Origin: an uncultured Collinsella sp.
GTDB taxonomy: Bacteria > Actinomycetota > Coriobacteriia > Coriobacteriales > Coriobacteriaceae
Length of the DNA: 28,971 nucleotides
Reading direction: 5' to 3'
NCBI GenBank assembly: GCA_959020035.1
Contig: CAUEQX010000006.1
Coordinates: 1-28,971 of the forward strand
A program made the translations under genes and the position numbers. Shown here in pieces: positions 22,024-28,971 of the stretch (the stretch's first letter is position 1; each line of letters begins with the position of its first letter). The notes below the pieces were generated by a model. That model searched no databases. It saw nothing but the letters and a program-made list of their open reading frames with translations, and was not told where the DNA came from.

Positions 22024-22953
22024 CTAAGCAGCGAGATCTGATGCGTCCTGATAGGACGCCATAGGACGGGTAGCGCCCGCGACCGTGGTTACGAGATCGC
22101 GAACGCGGGAGAACGTAGCAGTAACCACCTCGTTGGCACGACTGTAGTCGACATCGCGCTCGTAGAGCGAAACGAGCGCACGGCCCATGCCATAGGTGCC
22201 CGCGGCAGCAGTGAGCGCCTTGACGGCAAACCCAATATGCGGCGTCTGCTTGACAAGTGCGCGGGTGACCGCTCGGATCACAAGACCGCCGGCAAGCACG
22301 CCCGCGACCTCGTAGCCGCGCTCAGGCTTAATGCCGCGTCCAAAGACGGCAGCGAGCTCAAAGAGCATGCCCACCTGCGCCAGCGCCATAACGGGATAAT
22401 CGGCGCCCGGCAAAAACACCAGCGCGCCGGTCGCCATATTGGTGAGCGCGCACGAGGTGATGATACGATTGGCCGCCGCGATGCGCATGAAGGCAAAGTT
22501 CGCCGCAAAAGCCGTTTCCTTGTCGGTGCGATCGAGAATCCAGCGGGCAAGCGTCTCGAGCAGATACGTCTTATCGGTTGCCGCTACCACGCCGAGCATG
22601 GGCGTAGACTCCTCGATAAACGGCACCTCCACAGCAGACTCGGCAAGCACGCACACGGGCGCACCGGCGATCACGAGCTCCTGCACGGCACTCTCCAAGC
22701 GGTCGGAACCACACGAGAGCACCAGCACCACATCGGTATCGGTCTTTGGAGCAATTCGCTCCTCCCCCAGACGCTCGACGCGCACAATGCCCGAGGTCGT
22801 CTGCGGCACAAAGGCGTCACGCACCGTCTCGGCCAGAAAGCGCGAGGCGGACGAATCCAGATAGACCGAGACGCGCACCGGCGTATCGGAATCCTTCTTA
22901 ACGGACGCGCCCATCTTAAAAGCGCGGGTCAGCTTATCTACGGGAATTTTCAT
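22024..22953 (-). CDS. DUF697-like protein in the mre/rod operon
   Basis: The 309-residue protein is not well characterised. Residues 26-145 look like a degenerate nucleotide-binding domain (VRVSVYLDSS, DVVLVLSCGSDRLE, APVCVLAESA, VVAATDKTYLLETLARWIL), but the usual P-loop and NKxD are missing. Residues 150-260 form a hydrophobic helical region (NRIITSCALTNMATGALVF, PGADYPVMALAQVGMLFEL, AAVFG) resembling DUF697, a membrane-associated domain often found after small GTPases. It lies 18 bases after rodA and ten before the radical SAM gene. ATG 22953 has GGAGGGG upstream. A role in membrane or cell-envelope organisation is suggested only by its place. Confidence 0.72.
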   Translation of the reverse strand: MKIPVDKLTRAFKMGASVKKDSDTPVRVSVYLDSSASRFLAETVRDAFVPQTTSGIVRVERLGEERIAPKTDTDVVLVLSCGSDRLESAVQELVIAGAPVCVLAESAVEVPFIEESTPMLGVVAATDKTYLLETLARWILDRTDKETAFAANFAFMRIAAANRIITSCALTNMATGALVFLPGADYPVMALAQVGMLFELAAVFGRGIKPERGYEVAGVLAGGLVIRAVTRALVKQTPHIGFAVKALTAAAGTYGMGRALVSLYERDVDYSRANEVVTATFSRVRDLVTTVAGATRPMASYQDASDLAA

Positions 22954-22971
22954 AGCAAACCCCTCCAGCGG

Positions 22972-24198
22972 TTACGCGGCGCCCGAACGATGCCGCCATA
23001 TGGATTGTACGATACCCACCGTCAGCAGCTGGATCATCATCGAAGACGAACCAAAGCTAATAAACGGTAGCGGAATACCGGTAATCGGCATCATGCCGAT
23101 GCACATGCCGATGTTCTCGAAGGTCTGGAATGCCCACATGCCGACGATACCTACGCAAGACAGACGCAGGAACAGCGACTCACACTTAAAGGCGACGCGA
23201 ATCGTCGAAAAGATCAGCAGCACGTAGAGGCACAAGAGAAAAAAGGAACCGCAAAAACCAAAGGTCTCGGAAAGGAAGGCGAAGACGAAGTCGGTGTGGA
23301 ACTCAGGCAGAAAGCCGCCGGCCGACTGCGTCGCATGCCCCAGGCCCTTACCAAAGAAACCGCCCGAGCCGACCGCGATCAACGACTGCTGCAGATTGTA
23401 CGCATCGTCCGAATCGGCATTATCGGGGTCGATAAAGACCGTCAGACGGTTCATCTGATACTGCTTGATGAGCACATCGTGGCCAAGCAACGAGTCAAAG
23501 ACCGAATCGAGCGCCAGGACGAGGGCCACCAGGCCCACGAGCAGGGCCAGGGTCGACAGCACCCATTCGCGGCGTGCACCGCTCATACAGATGACGATGG
23601 CGCCCGAAACCAGCACGACCAGGCCCGAGCCCAGGTCGCCCATGGCAACGACGGCCAAAAACGGAATGGACAGCATGCCGCAGAGCTTGACGTAGTCGCG
23701 AACGGTATCGATGCGACCGTTATACTGCGAGCCAAGCGTAGCAATAAAGAAGATGGTGATGAGCTTGGCAAGCTCAACCGGCTGGAATGTCAAGCCGATA
23801 CCGGGAATCTTGATCCAGCCCGTCATGCCCAGACCGCCCGTATAGGACAGACCCGGAATCTTGGGCGAGAGGATCACGATCAGGTCGATGACGAGCAACG
23901 CCGTCGAGAAATTGGAAATACCGCGCAGGTCGGAGCGCCAGACCAGCACCGCCAGCACCGCTCCGATGCCAATTCCCAGCAGATGGCGTGAGAACGAAGC
24001 ATCGACCTTAAACTGCGAAGCCGACCAGATAATGATGGCACCGTAGGCGACGAGCGCCACAGTAGCCACGAGCACACCGATATGCACCTTTTGGCGAAAC
24101 GTGCCGCGCGAGGCCGAAAGTTGCTTGTTGACGCGGTCCAGGCTGCTGCGAGAGCCGGTCTTGGTTGAACGGAACAGATCCGCCGGAGAAAAATCCAT
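22972..24198 (-). CDS. rodA: SEDS peptidoglycan glycosyltransferase RodA
   Basis: RodA polymerises lipid II into glycan chains during rod elongation, in complex with PBP2. The 408-residue protein has about ten transmembrane helices, after a cytoplasmic N-terminus of about 37 residues that is longer than usual. SEDS motifs seen are LTFQPVELAKL (138-146; family QPSEhaKl, Val for Ser), NRLTVFIDPDN (250-260), GSGGFFGKGLG, LPEFHTDFVFAFLSE with the catalytic aspartate D303, and MMPITGIPLPFISFGSSSM. It follows mrdA by nine bases, with TAGGAGG before its ATG. The RodA/PBP2 pair is consistent with active elongation, so a rod or ovoid-rod shape is likely. Confidence 0.96.
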   Translation of the reverse strand: MDFSPADLFRSTKTGSRSSLDRVNKQLSASRGTFRQKVHIGVLVATVALVAYGAIIIWSASQFKVDASFSRHLLGIGIGAVLAVLVWRSDLRGISNFSTALLVIDLIVILSPKIPGLSYTGGLGMTGWIKIPGIGLTFQPVELAKLITIFFIATLGSQYNGRIDTVRDYVKLCGMLSIPFLAVVAMGDLGSGLVVLVSGAIVICMSGARREWVLSTLALLVGLVALVLALDSVFDSLLGHDVLIKQYQMNRLTVFIDPDNADSDDAYNLQQSLIAVGSGGFFGKGLGHATQSAGGFLPEFHTDFVFAFLSETFGFCGSFFLLCLYVLLIFSTIRVAFKCESLFLRLSCVGIVGMWAFQTFENIGMCIGMMPITGIPLPFISFGSSSMMIQLLTVGIVQSIWRHRSGAA

Positions 24199-24207
24199 CG
24201 CAACCTC

Positions 24208-26277
24208 CTATCGAACCGAAGAATCGCCCGAAGCCGAAGAGGTATCGGGCTCGTCATAAATCACGCCGAGCACGTCGCGCACGACATGCATCGCGGTATC
24301 TGAGCCACCGCCGCCCTGCTCCAGGACGGTAGCGATGACATACTTGGGGTCATCGGCCGGTGCATAGGCGCAGAACCACGCGTATTCGTCCTCACCACTT
24401 TTCTCGCCCGTGCCCGACTTGCCGTATACCTGCGGCGTCAGGGTGCCAAAGTGAGCCGCCAGGGACGTCGATGCCGTGTAAATCACGTCGTGCATGCCGT
24501 TGCGAACAAGAGCCAAATCCGAATCGCTGTTGATCTTGGCCTCCAGGCGCTTCTTCTTGCCCTTGCCGTTGTACTTATAGGCATCGCCGTCGCCATCGCG
24601 CGACACGGCAGACAAAAACACATGAGGCACGTACTGTTTGCCGCCGTTGGCAAGACCCATATAGGCACACGCCATCTGCAGGGGCGTCACCAGGATGTCA
24701 CCCTGGCCGATGGCAATGTTGGTCATATCGCCGGCATTCCACTTGCGGTCCTCGGCAGAGGCGTCGGTGAAGTACGACTCTTTCCACTCGGCATCGGGAA
24801 TACGGCCCGCGCCCTCACTCGGCAGATCGATACCGCAGGTTTTGCCTAGACCCCAGCGACGAAAGACCTCCTGCAGGCCCTCGGGATGTTGCTCGTCATA
24901 AAAGAACGCCTTGCCCATGTCGTAGAAGACAGGGTCGCACGAGTTGGCAATACCCGACTGCAGCGTCATGGTGCCGTGGCCAGACGTCAGCCAGCAGCGC
25001 TTGCCCCAAGCCTTGCCCAGGCCCGTCCAATAGCCCGTGCAGTTGGTTGTCTGCGTTGAAGTGTAGGTTCCAAACTCAAGACCGGCCAGTGCCGAGAGCG
25101 GCTTGATGGTCGAAGCCGACATGTACTGTCCGCTAATGGCGCGGTTGAGCAGCGGGTGCGAACCCTTGTCATCATTGAGCTCGGTCCACACGTCATTTGA
25201 GACGCCGCCGATAAAGACGGACGGATCGAACTTGGGCTGGCTCGCCATGCCCAGGATCTCGCCATTGTTGGGATCGAGACACACTACAGCGCCGTTGCCG
25301 GCATTGCTGTAGCCAGTGGTCTTGGCAAGCTCGATAGCGCTCGCCAGCGCCGTCTCGCAGGCCTGCTGGATCTTAAGGTCGAGCGTGAGCTTAATGTCGG
25401 AGCCGGCCTTCGCGGGCACGGCGCCGGCCTGACCGGTCACATTGCCCGAGGCATCGACCTTGACGGTCTGCTCGCCACGAATACCCTGCAGCAGGTTTTC
25501 GTAGTAGCTCTCAACGCCCGCCTGGCCCACGATATCGCCCGACTGGTACGTAATCTTGCCAGCAGAAGCATCATCATCGCCAGAGGTTTTCTTATTCTGG
25601 GCCTCGAGCTGCTCGGACGTAATGGTGCCGGTATAGCCCAAGATATGGCAGGCCGTCTCGCCATATGGATACTGACGCTCGGTACGCTCGGCAATCTTGA
25701 CGCCCGGGAACTCGCCGGCATGCTCCTGAATATAGGCAACCGTGGAGCGACGGACGTCCGTCGCGATGGTATGCAGGCTCTGAGCGCCCTCTGTATTGTC
25801 CTGAATATTGCGAAGGACCGCCACGTAAGGCATTCCAAGCACGTTGGCAAGATGGCGAACCAGAACCTCATCCTCGGCAAGGTCGCGGTAGGCCACGACA
25901 GCAAGTGAGGGACGGTTCTGGACAAGCGCCACGCCATTGCGGTCGAGGATGCGGCCACGCACAGCGGGTGTGGTAACGGTGCGAGTCTGATTACTATTGG
26001 CCTGCTTCTCGTAATAGTCCGACGAGACCATCTGCATGCCCCACAGCTTGACGGCAAGCGCCGCAAACATCGCGCCCACACCCGTGGTGAGAATGGAAAA
26101 GCGGCCCTTAAAGGCGGTCGCCGCGGTATTGCCCTCGCCCTCGGTGGCGCGCGGAGCCGTTCCATGCTGCGTATCGTAGGTAAAACGGGAATCGCCACGA
26201 CGCATGATGACCAGCGCGACCACGATGGCCACAACCAGCACGATACCGGCGATAACAACCGTCAACTGGGAAGACAT
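24208..26277 (-). CDS. mrdA: Penicillin-binding protein 2 (class B transpeptidase)
   Basis: This is the elongation-specific peptidoglycan transpeptidase, partner of RodA. The 689 residues comprise an N-terminal membrane region, the pedestal/dimerisation domain (about 100-290: RGRILDRNGVALVQNRPS) and the transpeptidase domain with SASTIKP (S389 nucleophile, K392), the second motif NSCD (S446-D448, as in other PBP2) and KSGTGE (K620-T623). There are two hydrophobic segments, about 5-25 and 62-80, separated by a polar stretch of about 35 residues. Class B PBPs normally have one, so an extra transmembrane helix is likely and the N-terminus may be outside. ATG 26277 has GGGAGG upstream; mreD ends 13 bases before. 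Confidence 0.95.
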   Translation of the reverse strand: MSSQLTVVIAGIVLVVAIVVALVIMRRGDSRFTYDTQHGTAPRATEGEGNTAATAFKGRFSILTTGVGAMFAALAVKLWGMQMVSSDYYEKQANSNQTRTVTTPAVRGRILDRNGVALVQNRPSLAVVAYRDLAEDEVLVRHLANVLGMPYVAVLRNIQDNTEGAQSLHTIATDVRRSTVAYIQEHAGEFPGVKIAERTERQYPYGETACHILGYTGTITSEQLEAQNKKTSGDDDASAGKITYQSGDIVGQAGVESYYENLLQGIRGEQTVKVDASGNVTGQAGAVPAKAGSDIKLTLDLKIQQACETALASAIELAKTTGYSNAGNGAVVCLDPNNGEILGMASQPKFDPSVFIGGVSNDVWTELNDDKGSHPLLNRAISGQYMSASTIKPLSALAGLEFGTYTSTQTTNCTGYWTGLGKAWGKRCWLTSGHGTMTLQSGIANSCDPVFYDMGKAFFYDEQHPEGLQEVFRRWGLGKTCGIDLPSEGAGRIPDAEWKESYFTDASAEDRKWNAGDMTNIAIGQGDILVTPLQMACAYMGLANGGKQYVPHVFLSAVSRDGDGDAYKYNGKGKKKRLEAKINSDSDLALVRNGMHDVIYTASTSLAAHFGTLTPQVYGKSGTGEKSGEDEYAWFCAYAPADDPKYVIATVLEQGGGGSDTAMHVVRDVLGVIYDEPDTSSASGDSSVR

Positions 26278-26290
26278 CTACGGGCCTCCC

Positions 26291-26857
26291 CTATTTGAGC
26301 TTACGGGTCTTGGGCTTAAAGCGCATACCCGTCTGGCGTCCGCCACGTGCGGAGAATCCATAGCCAGACTGCGGCACGACGCCGGACATCAAAAACGGAA
26401 TGGCAACCAGACCCGTCAGGATCGAGGACGGCAGCGCATGGCCGAAGATCGCCACGACAAAGCTCGTCTCCAAACCCATAAACAGCAAGATGATGCTGTA
26501 GATCACATTAATGACGAGCGCAAAGGCGCCCACAGTGACGCCGCGCGCACTCGGGGTACCGCCCGTCTGACCGACGGCGCTGTGCACCAGGGCAAAAGAA
26601 CCCACGGTCAGCAGGAGCGACATAACGCCCACCGGCACGGCAGCGGACAGGTCATAAAACAAGCCGCTGCAAAAACCGCACACGACGGCACGGGTCGGGT
26701 CGCCCGAGAACACGCTTAGGCACACCAGGATAATCATGAAGTTAACACGACCGCCCGCAATGGAGATCTGCGGTGCCAGGCCTGCCTGCAGCAGCACGCA
26801 CACGATGGCGGCGATTACAAACGTACGGGAGCTCATCCCCTGCTCGTGTAGATCCAT
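26291..26857 (-). CDS. mreD: Rod shape-determining membrane protein MreD
   Basis: MreD is a small polytopic membrane protein of the elongasome that interacts with MreC and PBP2. The 188-residue product has about five hydrophobic helices (for instance FVIAAIVCVLLQAGLA, FMIILVCLSVFSG, VGVMSLLLTVGSFALV) and a positively charged C-terminus (FKPKTRKLK). Sequence conservation in the family is low. The call rests on length, hydrophobic profile, the segment GFCSGLFYDLS and position between mreC and mrdA. I prefer the ATG at 26857, seven bases after AGGGGG, over the ATG at 26863, which is too close to it. Confidence 0.9.
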   Translation of the reverse strand: MDLHEQGMSSRTFVIAAIVCVLLQAGLAPQISIAGGRVNFMIILVCLSVFSGDPTRAVVCGFCSGLFYDLSAAVPVGVMSLLLTVGSFALVHSAVGQTGGTPSARGVTVGAFALVINVIYSIILLFMGLETSFVVAIFGHALPSSILTGLVAIPFLMSGVVPQSGYGFSARGGRQTGMRFKPKTRKLK

Positions 26858-26868
26858 GGACATGCCCC

Positions 26869-27867
26869 CTATTCGCTCGAGCCGGAATCGGTCGTCTCGG
26901 ACGTGTCGGAACTGTCATCCGAACTCTCGTCCTTCGTCTTGGTCGCAGCATCGCGCGACGTTCCCTGCGGCGTGCTGTTGGCCGTACTCACGTCCTCATC
27001 CGAGGCCGACTGTTCGTCGGTCAGCGAGGTAATGACCAGCACTTCCTCGTTGTTCTCGGCCGTCGTCTGAGCGCGCACCACAATGGTGTAGTACACATCG
27101 TTTGCCGATTTCTCAACCGACGAGACGGTGCCGAGCGGTAGACCCTTGGGGAACACGCCACCGATGCCCGAGGTCACGATGATGTCGCCAACCTTAACAT
27201 CGGAGTCGACGCTCACGTACTCAAGACGCAGCGTGCCGTCAGCCTGACCCTGCAGCATGCCCTGGGCGCGCGTGTCCTGCACCATGGCGGACACGCCCGA
27301 GTTCTCGTCGCTAATCAAGCGCACGGTCGACGTTTTGGCCGATACCTCGATAATCTGGCCGATAACACCGGCAGAACTCGTCACGGGCATGTTGATGGTA
27401 AGGCCGTCGGCAGAGCCCTTGTCGATGGTAACGGTCGAGGTCCAGGCATCGCCAGAGGCACCAACGATACGAGCAGCGGTCGATTTGAGGTTATAGGTCG
27501 ACTGCAGGCCGACCAGCCCCTCCAGACGCTCGGCGGTCTTTTGAGCCTCGGAGAGCTCAGCAACCTTAGAGGTCAGTTCCTCGTTTTGCTTCTTGAGCTC
27601 GTCAAGCGTGTCCTGCGACGCCGTAAGGTTAGAGAACACGTTGCCGATCGCATTGAAGGGAGCCGCCACGGCCGAGCCCACAAAGCGCACCGGCGAGGTA
27701 ATCGTCGTTACGCCCGAACGCACGGCATGAATCGGCCCTGCCTCGCCCTCGCGGATGTAAAACGTGAGCAGCAACACCGAAATCAGGCTGAAAACAATCA
27801 ACGGGCGCATACCCGTTGATTGTCGCTTGGTATTCAGATTTGTGGAGAAACCCGAAGATCGTGCCAA
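26869..27867 (-). CDS. mreC: Rod shape-determining protein MreC
   Basis: MreC is a bitopic scaffold linking MreB to PBP2 and RodA. The 332-residue protein has a cytoplasmic N-terminus, a transmembrane helix (about 21-38), a coiled coil (about 84-118, DELKKQNEELTSKVAELSEA), and the double beta-barrel domain with RIVGASGDAW, TSSAGVIGQIIEVS and GDIIVTSGIGGVFPKGLPLGTV (family signature). The last 45 or so residues (from about 285) are a Ser/Thr/Asp/Glu-rich low-complexity tail that should be outside the membrane. The TTG start at 27867 has AGGTGG seven bases upstream. mreD follows after a few bases. Confidence 0.95.
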   Translation of the reverse strand: MARSSGFSTNLNTKRQSTGMRPLIVFSLISVLLLTFYIREGEAGPIHAVRSGVTTITSPVRFVGSAVAAPFNAIGNVFSNLTASQDTLDELKKQNEELTSKVAELSEAQKTAERLEGLVGLQSTYNLKSTAARIVGASGDAWTSTVTIDKGSADGLTINMPVTSSAGVIGQIIEVSAKTSTVRLISDENSGVSAMVQDTRAQGMLQGQADGTLRLEYVSVDSDVKVGDIIVTSGIGGVFPKGLPLGTVSSVEKSANDVYYTIVVRAQTTAENNEEVLVITSLTDEQSASDEDVSTANSTPQGTSRDAATKTKDESSDDSSDTSETTDSGSSE

Positions 27868-27888
27868 ATGGAATCCACCTTTTGGAAA

Positions 27889-28932
27889 TTAAGCATTGGT
27901 CTGGACGAAGCCGCCATCAAACGCATTGGCCTCGAGCACGCGGGCACAGCCGTTAACGACGTTATCGAGCGCCGTGGGGCTGACGTTGACCGAAACACCG
28001 GTCTCATCGCGCAGGCGCACGTCGAGACCGCGCAGCAGCGCGCCGCCACCAGTCAGCAAAATGCCGTAGTACATAAGGTCCGAGGCAAGATCGGGAGGCG
28101 TAGCGTCGAGTGCGTCCTTGACGGCCTTGGCCATCTCGTCGAGCGGCTTGTTGAGCGCGCGACGAATCTCCTCGCTCTCGATGCGCACGGTCTTGGGCAG
28201 ACCGGTGATCACGTCGCGGCCGTTGACCTCGACGTCGAGCTCGTCCTTGAGCGGCACGGCGGAACCGACCTTGATCTTGATGTCCTCTGCCGTACGCTCG
28301 CCGATGGCCAAGTTGTAGGCATCGCGAACGTGCGTGAGGATGGCCTGATCGAACTCGTCACCGGCAATACGGATGGACTGCGAGACGACGATGCCGCCCA
28401 TAGCGATAACGGCGACCTCGGTAGTACCGCCACCGATGTCGATGACCATGGAGCCGGTGGGCTCCTCGACGGGCAGGTCGGCGCCGATAGCGGCAGCCAT
28501 GGGCTCCTCGATCAGGTAGGCCTGGCGAGCACCGGCCTGGATCGTGGCCTCAAAGACAGCACGCTTCTCGACCGACGTGACACCGGAGGGAACGCAGACG
28601 ACAACGCGCGGACGCGGGGTCCACGGATAGCGCTTCTCGGAAGCCTTGTCGATAAAGTAGCGAAGCATGGCCTCGGTAACATCGAAGTCGGCGATGACGC
28701 CGTCCTTCAGGGGACGAACGGCCACGATGTTGCCGGGCGTACGGCCGAGCATGCGCTTTGCCTCGATACCGACCGCCAGGATGCGCTCGTCGTTCTTGTC
28801 GATGGCGACAACAGAGGGCTCGCGAATGACGATGCCCTTGCCGCGCACGGAGACAAGCGTATTTGCGGTACCGAGGTCGATGGCAAGATCGCCCGCATAG
28901 CTACCGAAGAACATATCCATCAAAGAAAACAA
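27889..28932 (-). CDS. mreB: Rod shape-determining actin homologue MreB
   Basis: MreB filaments under the membrane guide elongasome movement. The 347-residue protein has the actin-fold motifs DLGTANTLV (phosphate 1, 19-27), VCVPSGVTSVEKRAV, IEEPMAAAIG, DIGGGTTEVAV (phosphate 2, 165-175) and LLTGGGALLRGL (adenosine motif). The N-terminus MFSLMDMFFGSY is hydrophobic and may insert into the membrane, as known for MreB. I chose the TTG at 28932, with AGGAG five bases upstream; an ATG four codons later is too far from that site. The promoter of this 14-gene run lies outside or at the window edge; the 39 nt upstream hold only the ribosome site. Confidence 0.97.
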   Translation of the reverse strand: MFSLMDMFFGSYAGDLAIDLGTANTLVSVRGKGIVIREPSVVAIDKNDERILAVGIEAKRMLGRTPGNIVAVRPLKDGVIADFDVTEAMLRYFIDKASEKRYPWTPRPRVVVCVPSGVTSVEKRAVFEATIQAGARQAYLIEEPMAAAIGADLPVEEPTGSMVIDIGGGTTEVAVIAMGGIVVSQSIRIAGDEFDQAILTHVRDAYNLAIGERTAEDIKIKVGSAVPLKDELDVEVNGRDVITGLPKTVRIESEEIRRALNKPLDEMAKAVKDALDATPPDLASDLMYYGILLTGGGALLRGLDVRLRDETGVSVNVSPTALDNVVNGCARVLEANAFDGGFVQTNA

Positions 28933-28971
28933 CGCAACTCCTGATGTGTTGGATGATTGCTGGAAAACTAC

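Overview
The window is a high-GC bacterial chromosome segment made almost entirely of core housekeeping genes, nearly all on the minus strand. The protein sequences, frequent TTG starts with strong AGGAGG-type ribosome binding sites, and the mix of Actinobacteria-like and Firmicutes-like gene order suggest Coriobacteriia, most like Collinsella. The genus is an inference from the sequence alone.

The minus strand is read from the right edge to the left. (1) 28932-15257 is a nearly gapless run of 14 genes: the cell-shape and elongasome genes mreB, mreC, mreD, mrdA (PBP2) and rodA; a DUF697-type protein of unknown role; a radical SAM enzyme (TIGR03960) with its partner (TIGR03936); the ribosomal proteins rplU and rpmA; and the ribosome-assembly and cofactor genes obgE, nadD, yqeK and rsfS. 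A clear promoter lies before rplU, a terminator between rpmA and obgE, and a very strong terminator after rsfS. (2) 15256-14110 is the only accessory patch. It holds a REP-associated tyrosine transposase (RAYT, Y1/HUH family) of visibly lower GC, surrounded by copies of a 33-nt GTAG-ended palindromic repeat. (3) 12811-14064 (plus strand) is dinB, DNA polymerase IV, divergent from the next cluster and possibly translated from a leaderless mRNA. (4) 12609-10119 is the classic rpsP-khpA-rimM-trmD-lepB translation and secretion cluster. (5) 10059-3045 holds glyQ-glyS (glycyl-tRNA synthetase), the bifunctional PPDK regulatory kinase/phosphorylase, and its target ppdK. (6) 2834-1 holds rplS, rnhB, yraN and the 5' part of comM, cut by the window edge.

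The most distinctive signal is the REP/REPIN-like family. One inverted pair lies 8 kb from the transposase, between the PPDK regulator and ppdK. A second inverted pair, a degenerate copy and two direct copies surround the transposase gene. At three genes (the PPDK regulator, the transposase, rsfS) the repeat's terminal GTAG overlaps the stop codon. Apart from this family I see no prophage, CRISPR array, tRNA, rRNA or toxin-antitoxin locus, and no clearly undescribed multi-gene system. Secondary points of interest are a His-to-Asn change in the HxGH motif of NadD, a DUF697 protein with a degenerate N-terminal domain inside the mre/rod operon, and an operator-like repeat cluster upstream of ppdK.
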